A stretch of DNA of 64,000 nt from an uncultured SAR86 cluster bacterium (GTDB taxonomy: Bacteria > Pseudomonadota > Gammaproteobacteria > Magnimaribacterales > D2472): contig CACOPA010000001.1 of assembly GCA_902628925.1 (NCBI GenBank), positions 62,001-126,000 of the forward strand, in the 5' to 3' direction. Position 1 is the first letter of the stretch. Each line of letters starts with the position of its first letter. The notes under the pieces were generated by a model that was not told the origin of the DNA, searched no databases, and saw nothing but the letters and a program-made list of their open reading frames with translations. This document shows, piece by piece, positions 17,279 through 27,149 of the stretch. The position numbers and the translations under genes were made by a program.

Positions 17279-18328
17279 ATGAAAAAAACATTTTTATATG
17301 AGGATCACCTTTCTCATGATGCCAAGATGATTGATTTTTCTGGTTGGAGCATGCCCATCAACTATGGCTCACAAATTGATGAGCATCACCAAGTAAGAAA
17401 TGATGTCGGTATCTTTGATGTTTCGCACATGAGTATTTTTAAGATCTCAGGTCAAAATGCAGAAAGCTATTTAAGATATATTTTTTCGAATGATGTAAAA
17501 AAAATAAGTAGCAAAAATAAGGCCTTATATGGTCTATTGCTAAATGAAAATGCTGGAATTATTGATGACCTAATTGTTTATTGTTTGGAGGGTGATTTCA
17601 TGATTGTTTCTAATTGCGCTACAAAAGAAAAAAACGAAGCCTGGTATCAAAAACATGCAAGTGAATTTGATGTCTCTGTTGAGTACATTGATAACCGGGG
17701 TATTTTGGCTGTTCAGGGCCCTAATTCAATAAAAGTAATTGAAAAAATATTTGGGGTAGAAGCATCATCTCTAAACACAAATGAATGTGTAAAAGTTGAT
17801 GGGGTGATGATTGCAAAAACAGGCTATACAGGTGAAGAGGGTTTCGAGGTGATATGCGAAAATAAATATCTTCGAAAGATTTGGAATTCAACAATAGAAA
17901 CCGGGGCCAAACCCATAGGTCTAGCTGCAAGGGATACGTTAAGACTGGAAGCTGGATTTTGTTTATATGGATCAGATATGGATGAGTCGGTTAATCCACA
18001 TGCTTGTGGCCTAAGTTGGACAGTGGATCTGCATGATGAAGACAGAGAGTTTATAGGTAAGCAAGCTTTTTTAAATATAAATGAGAAAAACGAACAGAAA
18101 ATGATTGGAATTCTTCTCAAAGACAAAGGTATTCTAAGGCCAGGATATGAAATTGCTCACAAAGATGGGAAGGGAACAGTTTTATCAGGCACCTTCTCTC
18201 CAACGCTTAAAAAAAGTATCGGTCTTGCAAGGGTTGATCAAACAGTTGAACAAAGCGGACTAGTAAAAATTAGAAATAAAGAGCTTGAAATTGAATTTGT
18301 TTCACCAAGATTCCTAAAAAAAATATAA
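17279..18328 (+). CDS. gcvT: glycine cleavage system T protein (aminomethyltransferase)
   Basis: GcvT moves the methylene group from aminomethyl-lipoyl GcvH to tetrahydrofolate and releases ammonia. The 349 residues show FSGWSMPINYGSQIDEHHQVR and VGIFDVSHM near the N-terminus, then GYTGEEGFEV and RDTLRLEAGF in the folate-binding core, all typical. The ATG follows the permease stop with no gap. The order gcvT-gcvH-gcvP is a complete set apart from the shared L protein (lpd), which is not in the window. No glycine riboswitch is seen upstream; control would be from the rmuC side. Confidence 0.96.
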   Translation: MKKTFLYEDHLSHDAKMIDFSGWSMPINYGSQIDEHHQVRNDVGIFDVSHMSIFKISGQNAESYLRYIFSNDVKKISSKNKALYGLLLNENAGIIDDLIVYCLEGDFMIVSNCATKEKNEAWYQKHASEFDVSVEYIDNRGILAVQGPNSIKVIEKIFGVEASSLNTNECVKVDGVMIAKTGYTGEEGFEVICENKYLRKIWNSTIETGAKPIGLAARDTLRLEAGFCLYGSDMDESVNPHACGLSWTVDLHDEDREFIGKQAFLNINEKNEQKMIGILLKDKGILRPGYEIAHKDGKGTVLSGTFSPTLKKSIGLARVDQTVEQSGLVKIRNKELEIEFVSPRFLKKI

Positions 18329-18336
18329 AATAGGTC

Positions 18337-18723
18337 ATGAGTGAAATTCCAGGTGATTTGAAATTTCTTTCTTCGCACGAATGGGCGAGACTTGAAGATG
18401 ATGGCACTGTTACTGTGGGTATCAGTGATCATGCTCAAGATTTATTAGGAGACATAGTTTTCATAGAGCTTCCTGAAGTTGGCAAAGAAGTTGAAGCTGA
18501 GGGAGATGCTGCAATAGTGGAGTCTGTAAAAGCAGCATCAGATGTCTATACGCCCATTAGTGGAGAAATTATTGAAGTGAATTCAGCTCTGGAGGAACAA
18601 CCTGAAACGGTAAACGGTTCTCCTTATGATGATGGTTGGTTTTTTAAAGTGAAGCCTATCAATGTAGATGAGATGAGTGATCTGCTAAGCCCAGAAGAAT
18701 ACTCAGAAGTTTGTGAAGACTAA
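18337..18723 (+). CDS. gcvH: glycine cleavage system H protein
   Basis: The 128-residue lipoyl carrier of the glycine cleavage complex. The lipoylated lysine is Lys65 in VESVKAASD, and the flanking [15 protein letters not shown] and [11 protein letters not shown] are standard. It lies 8 bp after gcvT and 17 bp before gcvP. Its lipoate would be made by LipB/LipA at 61.8-63.3 kb. Confidence 0.97.
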   Translation: MSEIPGDLKFLSSHEWARLEDDGTVTVGISDHAQDLLGDIVFIELPEVGKEVEAEGDAAIVESVKAASDVYTPISGEIIEVNSALEEQPETVNGSPYDDGWFFKVKPINVDEMSDLLSPEEYSEVCED

Positions 18724-18740
18724 AACATCCTAAATTTTGT

Positions 18741-21626
18741 ATGAAAAAAAATCTTAAGGCTGAAAACAGCTCTAATGACAATTACTTAACTAATGTTAAA
18801 GAAACCTTATGTGGTTTTGCTGCAAGACACATTGGTTTAAGTGCTGATGATATCAACCATATGCTTGATACTTTGGGTTACAAAGATATAGATGCCTTTA
18901 CTGAGGCAGTTGTTCCAAAGAATATTCTCAATAATGATTTGCCCGATATAGGAGAACCCTTATCAGAACAAAGTGCTCTCAAGAAACTAAAAGAAATTGC
19001 TAAAAAAAATGTTGTGGTGAAATCAATGATTGGTCAAGGCTATTACTCTGGATATATGCCAAATGTCATCAAGCGAAACGTATTTGAAAATCCAGGCTGG
19101 TATACATCCTATACTCCTTATCAAGCTGAAATTTCTCAAGGGCGTTTGGAAGCACTCATCAACTTTCAAACAATGGTTGCTGATTTAACAAACCTTGATA
19201 TTGCTAATGCTTCTCTGTTGGATGAGCCAACTGCTGCTGCTGAAGCCATGACACTTGCTCATAGGTCTTCAAAATCTAAAAGTGATACTTTTCTTGTCGA
19301 TAAGAATTGTTTTCCACAAACCGTTTCAATAGTTAAGGCAAGAGCTAAGCCATTAGGCATTAATGTTGAAGTAGTGGATTTAAAGGAATTCAATGAAAGT
19401 GAAGCTTTTGGAGCATTGTTCCAGTATCCAGGAAATGATGGCTCAGTTGAGATTTCTACAGAATTGTTAGCGCCTCTAAAAGATAAAGGCATAATAACTA
19501 TAGCTGCAACAGACTTGCTAGCTCTTACTTTGATCAAAGCACCTGGGGATCTAGGGTTTGATATTGCTATAGGCAACTCTCAGAGGTTTGGCGTTCCGTT
19601 GGGTTTCGGTGGACCTCATGCTGCATTCATGGCAGCAAATGAAAAATTCAAAAGATCTTTGCCAGGCAGGCTCATTGGAGCATCAGTGGATAAGCTTGGA
19701 AATACCTCTTATAGACTTTCACTGCAGACTCGTGAGCAACATATCCGGAGGGAAAAAGCTACATCAAATATCTGCACCGCGCAGGCGTTGCTTGCAATTA
19801 TTGCAGGCTTCTATGCTGTTTATCATGGTCCTAAAGGCTTAAAAAACATTGCGCTTTCGATAAATAAAAAAACTGAAAGTTTGGCTAATTTTTTAATTGA
19901 AAGTGGTTATGAAATCTTATCTTCCAGTTTCTTCGATACGCTAGTAATTAACACTAAAGATAAAACAGAAGAGATTATTGATGCTGCAGAATCAGCTGGA
20001 TATGGCTTCAGAAAATTTGATAATAATCATGTTGCTCTATCTATCGATGAAACCACCGAAGATGAGGATTTAATAATAATTAAAAAAATATTTGAAAATG
20101 AAAAGCAGACAAAAATTAAATCAAAGCTAAATTCAATACCTGCTTACATAAAAAGAGAGTCTGATTACCTTACCCATCCTGTGTTTAATACTTATTTTAC
20201 TGAAACTGAATTACTGAGATACATTAGGAAGTTAAGTGATAAAGACATCGCTCTTGATCGAGCCATGATCCCCCTCGGTTCTTGCACAATGAAATTAAAT
20301 GCAACCTCTGAAATGATTCCGGTTGGCTGGGAAGAATTCTCATCTATTCATCCTTATGCACCCGAGCATCAAGTTAAAGGCTACCTCCAGTTAATAGATG
20401 ATCTAGAACAAATGCTTGAAAAAATTACTGGTTACAGCGCGATTTCATTGCAGCCTAATGCGGGCTCTCAAGGAGAATATGCTGGCTTGCTAGCAATTGA
20501 TGCTTTTCATAAAAGCAATGGTCACCTCAATAGAAAAGTCTGCCTAATACCAGAATCTGCACACGGCACTAATCCTGCTTCTGCCCAAATGGCAGGCATG
20601 AAAGTTGTGCCTGTTAAATGTGATAAATCTGGCAACATTGATCTAGACGACCTTCAAGATAAGGCAAATAATAATTCAGAAGAACTCGCTGGTATTATGA
20701 TTACTTATCCCTCTACGCATGGAGTGTTTGAAGAAACCGTAACAGAGGTCTGTAATGTTATCCATTCCCATGGTGGCAAGGTATATATAGATGGAGCTAA
20801 CCTAAATGCAATGGTATCTCTTTGTAAGCCTGGTTTATTTGGCGGGGATGTTTCTCACTTAAATCTTCATAAAACTTTTTGTATACCGCATGGCGGAGGT
20901 GGTCCTGGAGTCGGACCGATTGGAGTAGTAGAAGAATTATCAGACTACCTGCCCTCTGATCCTCTTACGTATTCAGCTGAAAATACAACTGGCCCAATCT
21001 CAGCTTCAAATTTTGGAAGTGCTTCAATTCTCCCAATCAGCTGGATGTACATTCAAATGATGGGCTCACAGGCTTTACGATTAGCTACTCAGGTAGCCAT
21101 CCTGAGTGCTAACTATATTGCTCATAAGTTAAAGGAACATTACGCCATTCTTTACACTGGTCAAAATGACATGATTGCCCATGAATGCATTATTGATATC
21201 AGAACTTTAAAAGAGAGTATTGGGATTGAGGTCGATGATATTGCAAAACGACTGGTAGACTTTGGCTTTCATGCACCGACGATGTCATTCCCAGTTCCTG
21301 GAACCCTGATGATAGAACCTACAGAGAGCGAATCATTAAAAGAGATAGATAGATTTTGTGATGCAATGATTGAAATCAGAAATGAAATAAATGAAGTTGA
21401 GAATGGAGATTACCCTTTGGACAACAATGTTCTTAAACATGCCCCTCATTCAGCTGAGGAAGTTACAAGTGATAGATGGGAGCATCCATACTCAAGAGAG
21501 AAAGCTGTTTATCCACTTAAGTATCTAAAAAAATCAAAGTATTGGGTGCCCGTGTCCAGAATTGATAATGTTCACGGTGACAGAAATCTTATGTGCTCTT
21601 GTCCTTCAATTAAAGATTTTGAGTAA
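18741..21626 (+). CDS. gcvP: glycine dehydrogenase (decarboxylating), P protein
   Basis: This PLP enzyme decarboxylates glycine and passes aminomethyl to GcvH. The 961 residues form the single-chain (non-split) type with N- and C-terminal halves; the PLP lysine is Lys711 in LNLHKTFCIPHGGGGPG. FAARHIGLS at the start and PLGSCTMKLNATSEM in the middle are family marks. Length is normal (about 950-960). It is the last gene of gcvTHP and ends 2 bp before the convergent HAD-IB gene. Confidence 0.97.
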   Translation: MKKNLKAENSSNDNYLTNVKETLCGFAARHIGLSADDINHMLDTLGYKDIDAFTEAVVPKNILNNDLPDIGEPLSEQSALKKLKEIAKKNVVVKSMIGQGYYSGYMPNVIKRNVFENPGWYTSYTPYQAEISQGRLEALINFQTMVADLTNLDIANASLLDEPTAAAEAMTLAHRSSKSKSDTFLVDKNCFPQTVSIVKARAKPLGINVEVVDLKEFNESEAFGALFQYPGNDGSVEISTELLAPLKDKGIITIAATDLLALTLIKAPGDLGFDIAIGNSQRFGVPLGFGGPHAAFMAANEKFKRSLPGRLIGASVDKLGNTSYRLSLQTREQHIRREKATSNICTAQALLAIIAGFYAVYHGPKGLKNIALSINKKTESLANFLIESGYEILSSSFFDTLVINTKDKTEEIIDAAESAGYGFRKFDNNHVALSIDETTEDEDLIIIKKIFENEKQTKIKSKLNSIPAYIKRESDYLTHPVFNTYFTETELLRYIRKLSDKDIALDRAMIPLGSCTMKLNATSEMIPVGWEEFSSIHPYAPEHQVKGYLQLIDDLEQMLEKITGYSAISLQPNAGSQGEYAGLLAIDAFHKSNGHLNRKVCLIPESAHGTNPASAQMAGMKVVPVKCDKSGNIDLDDLQDKANNNSEELAGIMITYPSTHGVFEETVTEVCNVIHSHGGKVYIDGANLNAMVSLCKPGLFGGDVSHLNLHKTFCIPHGGGGPGVGPIGVVEELSDYLPSDPLTYSAENTTGPISASNFGSASILPISWMYIQMMGSQALRLATQVAILSANYIAHKLKEHYAILYTGQNDMIAHECIIDIRTLKESIGIEVDDIAKRLVDFGFHAPTMSFPVPGTLMIEPTESESLKEIDRFCDAMIEIRNEINEVENGDYPLDNNVLKHAPHSAEEVTSDRWEHPYSREKAVYPLKYLKKSKYWVPVSRIDNVHGDRNLMCSCPSIKDFE

Positions 21627-21628
21627 TT

Positions 21629-22294
21629 CTATATTCTGGGCAAGTCCAAGATCTCCCAGCCTCTTGTAATTGATATTTTTTCTAATTTTGGATCGGGGTT
21701 GACTGCTATAGGATTATTAACTTTTTCCAATAAGGGCAGATCATTAATTGAATCACTATAAAAGGTTGCAAGCTCTAAATTAAAACCTTCAATCTTTGCC
21801 CACTCGGTCACAAGTTTTAGTTTGCCCTCCCCTAAAGCTGAGGGTGGTAAATATTTCCCAGTACACTTATTGTCAATAAATTCTACTTTTGTACCTAGGT
21901 AATCAGCTACCTCTAGCCTCTTTGCTATTGGTTTTACAATAAGTTCATTAGTAGCACTTGCTATAAGAATCTTGCACCCATCATCTTGATGATCATGAAT
22001 AATCTTAAGAGCATATATATTGATCATTGGCTCAATGACTTCTTTTACAAATTCAATGGTGAGTTCACTAATTTCAATATGGCTCATCCCAATAAATGAT
22101 TTAAGAGCAAATTTAGTGTATTCATCAAAATCTAGATTACCTTTCTTATAGTCATCCATAAAAGATTGATTAACATCAAGAGCTGAATTATCAAGAATTG
22201 ATTTTGCTACCAAGAAATTGATCATAGAATAATCTGAATCACCATTTAGAATGGTATTATCAAGATCAAATATAACTAACTTCTCTTCGCTCAT
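21629..22294 (-). CDS. HAD-IB family phosphatase (SerB-like)
   Basis: A HAD hydrolase with motif I FDLDNTILNGDSD, motif II in LIASATN and motif III/IV DSINDLPLLEKV; 221 residues, the size of the HAD-IB/TIGR01490 group related to phosphoserine phosphatase. Homologues of this subgroup lie divergently next to rppH in Pseudomonas-type genomes, as here. The substrate is probably a small phosphomonoester and is not identified. The gene converges with gcvP. Confidence 0.85.
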   Translation of the reverse strand: MSEEKLVIFDLDNTILNGDSDYSMINFLVAKSILDNSALDVNQSFMDDYKKGNLDFDEYTKFALKSFIGMSHIEISELTIEFVKEVIEPMINIYALKIIHDHQDDGCKILIASATNELIVKPIAKRLEVADYLGTKVEFIDNKCTGKYLPPSALGEGKLKLVTEWAKIEGFNLELATFYSDSINDLPLLEKVNNPIAVNPDPKLEKISITRGWEILDLPRI

Positions 22295-22301
22295 TTATAA
22301 A

Positions 22302-22784
22302 TTGAATGCAACAAGATACAGAAAAAACGTTGGCTTGATAATTATAAATGATCAAGGGAAAGTCCTGCTGTGTAGAAGAAAAAAAAGCAATTCATGGCAA
22401 TTTCCTCAAGGTGGTATTGATCAGGGTGAAACTCCTAAAAGAGCTGCTTATAGAGAGTTATACGAAGAAGTAAATATTAAAAGGAGTGAAATAAAATTTA
22501 TAGGCTCAACAAATTTCTGGACAACATACGAACTTCCTGATGAGTATAAAAAAAATAAAAAAAATCTCAGAGGCTTTTTAGGTCAAAAGCAAAAATGGTA
22601 TTTATTTAAATTATATAGAGATGCGGACATACATTTTAACAATGATGATGATCAGGAATTTGATGGGTACGAATGGGTTAGTTTTTGGTATCCTCTTAGA
22701 AAGATTATCTTTTTTAAAAAGGATGTGTATAAAAAAGTTTTGAGATTTTTTTCAAGTCATTATTCTGAGCTTAATGTTAGTTGA
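22302..22784 (+). CDS. rppH: RNA 5' pyrophosphohydrolase
   Basis: This Nudix enzyme removes pyrophosphate from the 5' end of triphosphorylated RNA, starting mRNA decay. The Nudix box GGIDQGETPKRAAYREL plus YEEV is complete, except that the usual Gly after EEV is Asn. YRKNVGLII at the start and FDGYEWVSFWYP near the end fit RppH. I choose the TTG at 22302: it begins the protein just before YRKNVG, as in other RppH, and avoids overlapping the divergent HAD gene; an ATG at 22251 would overlap it by 44 bp. The gene leads the rppH-tauE-lgt-thyA-folA run. Confidence 0.9.
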   Translation: MNATRYRKNVGLIIINDQGKVLLCRRKKSNSWQFPQGGIDQGETPKRAAYRELYEEVNIKRSEIKFIGSTNFWTTYELPDEYKKNKKNLRGFLGQKQKWYLFKLYRDADIHFNNDDDQEFDGYEWVSFWYPLRKIIFFKKDVYKKVLRFFSSHYSELNVS

Positions 22785-23556
22785 AATATTACTGTTGATT
22801 GGCGTTGGAGCTATAGCAGGTTTGATCGCTGGGCTTCTTGGTGTTGGTGGTGGGACAATTATCGTTCCTGCATTAATTTTTCTTTTTGAATTTTCTGATA
22901 CAAACACTAATCAAATAATTAAAATGTCAGTTGCTACATCAATGGCATGTATTGTGATAACAAGCATTTCTTCAACTTATGCACATCATCAAAAAAATGG
23001 TGTTATGTGGAACCTTGTGAAATCAATAGGTATGGGTATACCCCTAGGGGCTTTGTTGGGTGTGGTATTGGTTAACTTAATTTCAGGATTTCTTTTAAAG
23101 ATTTTAATTGTCATTTTTATGATTTATATCAGCATCAATATGCTCTCAAGTAAAATTAAAGTAACTAAAAACATCATGCTCCAAAATACTAATCATTTTT
23201 TTCCTGGTTCAATAATCGGCTTTCTATCAATTCCTTTAGGAATCGGAGGAGGAACCTTTGCTGTCCCATATCTAAAATCACTTGGGCATAACATTAGAAA
23301 AGCAATTGGTACCTCTGCAGCTTGTGGAATTGTGATAGCAGTAACTGCAACAATTTTCTTCAGCCTACCAATAGAATTAGCTTCATTTCGACTTAATGAA
23401 AATCTTATCTATTGGCCTGGAGTGTTTTGGATTAGCTTCAGCAGCATTATCTTTTCAAGATTAGGTGCTAGACTAACCTATCTAATCAAAGAGGATCTCT
23501 TAAAAAGAATATTTGGGGTCTTCGTTTTTATCGTTGCAATTTTTTTAGTTATTTGA
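22774..23556 (+). CDS. TauE/SafE family sulfite exporter-like permease
   Basis: A 260-residue membrane protein with about 8 helices and the two family glycine motifs, GLLGVGGGTIIVPAL near the N-terminus and LGIGGGTFAVPYLKSLG in the second half. TauE/SafE proteins export sulfite, sulfoacetate or related anions; the substrate here is open. It overlaps the rppH end by 11 bp and directly abuts lgt. A TauE gene is found at the same place in Pseudomonas-type genomes, so this is inherited synteny rather than a functional clue. Confidence 0.88.
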   Translation: MLVEILLLIGVGAIAGLIAGLLGVGGGTIIVPALIFLFEFSDTNTNQIIKMSVATSMACIVITSISSTYAHHQKNGVMWNLVKSIGMGIPLGALLGVVLVNLISGFLLKILIVIFMIYISINMLSSKIKVTKNIMLQNTNHFFPGSIIGFLSIPLGIGGGTFAVPYLKSLGHNIRKAIGTSAACGIVIAVTATIFFSLPIELASFRLNENLIYWPGVFWISFSSIIFSRLGARLTYLIKEDLLKRIFGVFVFIVAIFLVI

Positions 23557-24360
23557 ATGATTGAACTTCCAGAATTTTTTAATAATCCGAGCATTATTGA
23601 AATAGGTAATTTTAGAATTCAGTACTATGCGTTAACATGGATTCTTTCAGCGATATTAATCTTTCAGCATTTAAAACGAAGTAAAATCTTAGCAGCTCAG
23701 GGGCTTTCTCATGAACAAATTAGCGACATGGTTTTTATATGGGGCCTCTTCTTTGGAGCGATGTTTGGCGGTCGTGTGGGGTATATGATTTTTTATGGAA
23801 CTGAACAACTAATATCAAATCCTTTAAGTTTATTTTATGTGTGGCAGGGAGGCCTTAGCTTTCACGGCGGATTATTAGGTGTCATAGCTAGCATGTTTTT
23901 ATTTTCTGTTAAGAAAAAAATAAGCTTTTTATCGATCATGGATGCGGTAGCTCTCAGCATGCCTATTGGCCTTGGTCTTGTGCGATTGGGAAACTTCTTA
24001 AACGGAGAATTATTTGGTAAGCCCACAAGTGGATCATGGGGCTTTATATTTCCTACTGATCCATATGGGTATCCAAGACATCCTTCACAAATCTATGAAC
24101 TTATTCTGGAAGGGTTTGTTTTGTTCTATGTTTTATATTTAGTCAGTGAATTAAAGCCTAAACCAGGTGTTGTTGCATCATCACTACTTGTTTTCTATGG
24201 ATTATTTAGGTTCTCGGTAGAGTTTTTTAGAGAGCCTGATGCTCATTTAGGTTACCTCACATTTAACTTAAGTATGGGTCAAATTTTATCCTTGCCAATG
24301 ATAATTATTGGGATAATATTGGTACTCTTCTTTTCAAATAAATATGCAAAACTATCTTGA
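23557..24360 (+). CDS. lgt: prolipoprotein diacylglyceryl transferase
   Basis: This inner-membrane enzyme transfers diacylglycerol to the lipobox cysteine of prolipoproteins. The 267 residues have about 7 helices and the Lgt signatures GGRVGYMIFY, GGLSFHGGLLGVI (catalytic His) and RLGNFLNGELFG. It overlaps thyA by 17 bp, as in many gammaproteobacteria. One clear client in this window is the M2 peptidase lipoprotein at 31.9-33.7 kb. Confidence 0.96.
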   Translation: MIELPEFFNNPSIIEIGNFRIQYYALTWILSAILIFQHLKRSKILAAQGLSHEQISDMVFIWGLFFGAMFGGRVGYMIFYGTEQLISNPLSLFYVWQGGLSFHGGLLGVIASMFLFSVKKKISFLSIMDAVALSMPIGLGLVRLGNFLNGELFGKPTSGSWGFIFPTDPYGYPRHPSQIYELILEGFVLFYVLYLVSELKPKPGVVASSLLVFYGLFRFSVEFFREPDAHLGYLTFNLSMGQILSLPMIIIGIILVLFFSNKYAKLS

Positions 24361-25210
24361 GCTTTTAAAAGAAATTCTAGATTCTGGTGAAGAAAAATCT
24401 GATAGAACTGGGGTTGGGACAATTGGTTTATTTGGCAAACAACTTAGGTTTAACTTACAAGACGGTTTTCCAGCGGTAACGACCAAGAAGCTTGCTTGGA
24501 AAGGAGTTGTATCAGAATTACTTTGGTTTTTAGAGGGTTCTGATGATGAGCGCAGACTCGCTGAAATAAGATTTAATGAATCCAGAGAAAACCTAACTGA
24601 TCAAAGCAAATTTTCTACGATCTGGACTGATAATGCTGATAATCAAGGTGTCTCACTTGGATACACCAATTCTGAAACTGAAAAAAGACTTGGGCCGATT
24701 TATGGTGTTCAATGGAGAAATTGGGGAGGTAAAGATCAAATAAAAGAGCTGATTAAAAACCTTAAACATAATCCACACAGTCGAAGGCATATTCTTACCG
24801 CGTGGAATGTTGGCGAGATAGATCAGATGGCTCTTCCTCCATGTCATGTGATGTCCCAATTCTATGTTAGTAATAAGTCTAAGCTTTCATGTCATATGTA
24901 TCAACGAAGTGCGGACATGTTTTTGGGTGTTCCCTTTAATATTGCTAGCTATGCTCTGCTCACACATATCCTTGCAAGCATCCTTGAATTAGAGGTTGGG
25001 GATTTTATTCATTCCTTTGGCGATTGTCATATCTATATGAACTGTGTCGAACAAGTAAATGAACAAATTTCCCGAGAGCCAAAAAAACTTCCTAAACTTA
25101 AGATGCCACATATCAAATCAATAGATGAATTAAATTCTCTTTGTTTGGATGATTTTGTATTAGATGGCTATAATCCGTATCCAGCGATAACTGCAGAAAT
25201 GGCCGTATAA
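24344..25210 (+). CDS. thyA: thymidylate synthase
   Basis: Makes dTMP from dUMP using methylene-tetrahydrofolate. The 288 residues are of the long bacterial type, with nucleophile Cys167 in ALPPCHVMSQFYV, DRTGVGTIGLFG at the N-terminus and RSADMFLGVPFNIASYA. The dihydrofolate it releases is recycled by the folA product encoded 2 bp downstream. The start overlaps lgt, so translation is coupled. Confidence 0.97.
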   Translation: MQNYLELLKEILDSGEEKSDRTGVGTIGLFGKQLRFNLQDGFPAVTTKKLAWKGVVSELLWFLEGSDDERRLAEIRFNESRENLTDQSKFSTIWTDNADNQGVSLGYTNSETEKRLGPIYGVQWRNWGGKDQIKELIKNLKHNPHSRRHILTAWNVGEIDQMALPPCHVMSQFYVSNKSKLSCHMYQRSADMFLGVPFNIASYALLTHILASILELEVGDFIHSFGDCHIYMNCVEQVNEQISREPKKLPKLKMPHIKSIDELNSLCLDDFVLDGYNPYPAITAEMAV

Positions 25211-25212
25211 AT

Positions 25213-25719
25213 ATGTCAGTGATATCTCATTTAGTTGCTATGGCAAAAAATAGAGTTATTGGGGTCAATAATGACCTTCCATGGAGTTTGTCTGATGACT
25301 TAAATCACTTTAAACAATATACATTGAATAAACCCATAGTCATGGGTAGAAAGACTTTTGAGTCAATTGGAAAACCTTTGCCTCAAAGAATAAATATTGT
25401 GATTTCTAGATCTCTTTCAGAAATTGAAGGTGTAAATGTTTTTAGTGAAGTGGAAGATGGAATTGCTTTTGCAAATCAATATAACGAGAAACATCAGTTA
25501 GAAGATGAAGTAATAATAATTGGTGGAGCACAAATCTTTAATGAAACTCTTCCTATTATGAATAGGATAGTGTTAACGCAAGTTGATTGTGAAATTGCTG
25601 GTGATGTCTTCTATCCTGAAATTGATATGCATAATTTTTCTAGAAAAAATGTATCAAGTCATTTAAAGAATGAAAAAAATCAATTTGATTTTAGTATAGA
25701 TTTATATGAAAAAATTTAG
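25213..25719 (+). CDS. folA: dihydrofolate reductase
   Basis: Reduces dihydrofolate to tetrahydrofolate with NADPH. The 168 residues show VIGVNNDLPWSLSDDLNHFK with the active-site Asp, PIVMGRKTFESIGKPLP for the cofactor, and IIIGGAQIF. It directly follows thyA, closing the folate cycle in one transcript, and overlaps the convergent TPR gene by 4 bp. Confidence 0.96.
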   Translation: MSVISHLVAMAKNRVIGVNNDLPWSLSDDLNHFKQYTLNKPIVMGRKTFESIGKPLPQRINIVISRSLSEIEGVNVFSEVEDGIAFANQYNEKHQLEDEVIIIGGAQIFNETLPIMNRIVLTQVDCEIAGDVFYPEIDMHNFSRKNVSSHLKNEKNQFDFSIDLYEKI

Positions 25720-27149
25720 GAGTTTTGCTCTATAAATTCTCGCCTAAGCTGTAAATTCCTGACTCTGATTTCTTCATTTTCAGAATACTTTATCCAAGAG
25801 TTTGCTGTTTTCTTGATGCGCTTATCATCATCTCTGGCAGCCATTCTGAAATATTTCTTGGCATCATCAAAGTTCTGCAGTTCAAAAAATGCCTGACCAA
25901 GTACTAAATGAGCTTGGGAAGTTTTCTTTAATCCGCCTTTCTTGATACCATTTTGGATTGCAACAATCGCATCATCTAATCTGTCTTCAAATAAATAAAG
26001 GTTTCCTAGAAGGATAAATGTCTCACCATCTTTAGCTAACTTTGCTGCTTGCTCTAAAACTGGAATTGCTTTATCTATTTCTTGAGCCATTCTCCAGGAG
26101 TCAGCTAATACTTTTAAGTTCTTAAACGTATCTTTTACAACTGGTTTAAGCTCCTCTTTTTCAGTTTCTTCATCCTTAACAAGAACCTGTTTTTCTTGAC
26201 CATCAACAATTACTTGAGCAGCCCAGTAAGGATTTTTATTCAATAATAGTAATTGAGCAAGTGCCATATACTCAGACTCTTTATCGAGAAGATCTTTCAT
26301 ATAGGCAGCTTTAAGCGTAATCATGTAATCAATTTCTCTATCCATTTGTGAATAGACACCGCCGAGCTGAAGAAAATATTGTTTTTTAGGATAGTAGTTA
26401 ACTAAGATTTCATATATCTCTAAACGCTTTTCTAATGACTCTTGCTTCGTCATTTTCTTAGCATCTAGCAACTCTGCATAACAAGCTGCTAATAAGACAT
26501 ACCAATTTTCCTTGGGTCTATATTCTTCAACTTCTTCTGCCAACCTTACAGCCTCTAGCATGCTGTCTCTAGCCTTGATAAAGTCATCTATTTGATAGTA
26601 GGCTGTAGCTAATAATGAATAAGATTGAGCTGTAATCTTCTCAACCTCATTCATCCATCTAAGTATGTAATCAATCCCTTTTTTGAAGTTGCCTTTAACC
26701 ATATAAAGTTGTGCAACTGTAAATAATGAAGCTGTTCTGAGTGGGATAGTTGCTTCTGGTTCTTGGAGGAGTTGTTCATAGGCATACATCGCTCTGTCAT
26801 AATCCTCATCACTAAAATATACGTATCCCCAATAATTCCACATGACTGACCTGTCATAGCTTTTAAGCTCATCTTTATTGACTAATAGTTCATTTAATAT
26901 TGCTCTGACTGTAACCCAGTCGGGATCCTCTTTTCCTTCCTCATTAACTCTTTCTAAGGCTTCGACAACTTTGGTAATCTTTTTGGCGGTGCTGGTTTGG
27001 AGAACACGAGCTTTTCGGTATTTTTGCTTCATGTCATCATTCTGATTCTTCTGTGTGCCGGCTTGCGCATTAAGATCAAAAGACAGCGGAGCTGTAATAA
27101 GTAAAGATGCAACAAAGATAATGCTTAAAAAGTTTCTCATGTTAGTCAT
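25716..27149 (-). CDS. TPR protein of the TonB2 system
   Basis: A 477-residue exported protein: signal sequence (about 1-30, ending near LNAQAG), then many TPR helices including YWGYVYFSDEDYDRAMYAY, SLLATAYYQIDDFIKARDSM and LVLGQAFFELQNFDDAKKYF. A TPR gene of this type closes TonB2 operons in Vibrio and Shewanella and supports TonB2 function in the periplasm; the mechanism is unclear. Start may be the ATG at 27149 or 27140; either overlaps or touches the tonB stop. Confidence 0.85.
   Translation of the reverse strand: MTNMRNFLSIIFVASLLITAPLSFDLNAQAGTQKNQNDDMKQKYRKARVLQTSTAKKITKVVEALERVNEEGKEDPDWVTVRAILNELLVNKDELKSYDRSVMWNYWGYVYFSDEDYDRAMYAYEQLLQEPEATIPLRTASLFTVAQLYMVKGNFKKGIDYILRWMNEVEKITAQSYSLLATAYYQIDDFIKARDSMLEAVRLAEEVEEYRPKENWYVLLAACYAELLDAKKMTKQESLEKRLEIYEILVNYYPKKQYFLQLGGVYSQMDREIDYMITLKAAYMKDLLDKESEYMALAQLLLLNKNPYWAAQVIVDGQEKQVLVKDEETEKEELKPVVKDTFKNLKVLADSWRMAQEIDKAIPVLEQAAKLAKDGETFILLGNLYLFEDRLDDAIVAIQNGIKKGGLKKTSQAHLVLGQAFFELQNFDDAKKYFRMAARDDDKRIKKTANSWIKYSENEEIRVRNLQLRREFIEQNS

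Noticed and set aside
17200-17279. Glycine riboswitch before gcvT
   Set aside because: gcvT directly abuts the permease stop, and the region is coding.
17721-18126. Reverse open frames over gcvT
   Set aside because: They lie opposite a clear gcvT and have no start context or family.
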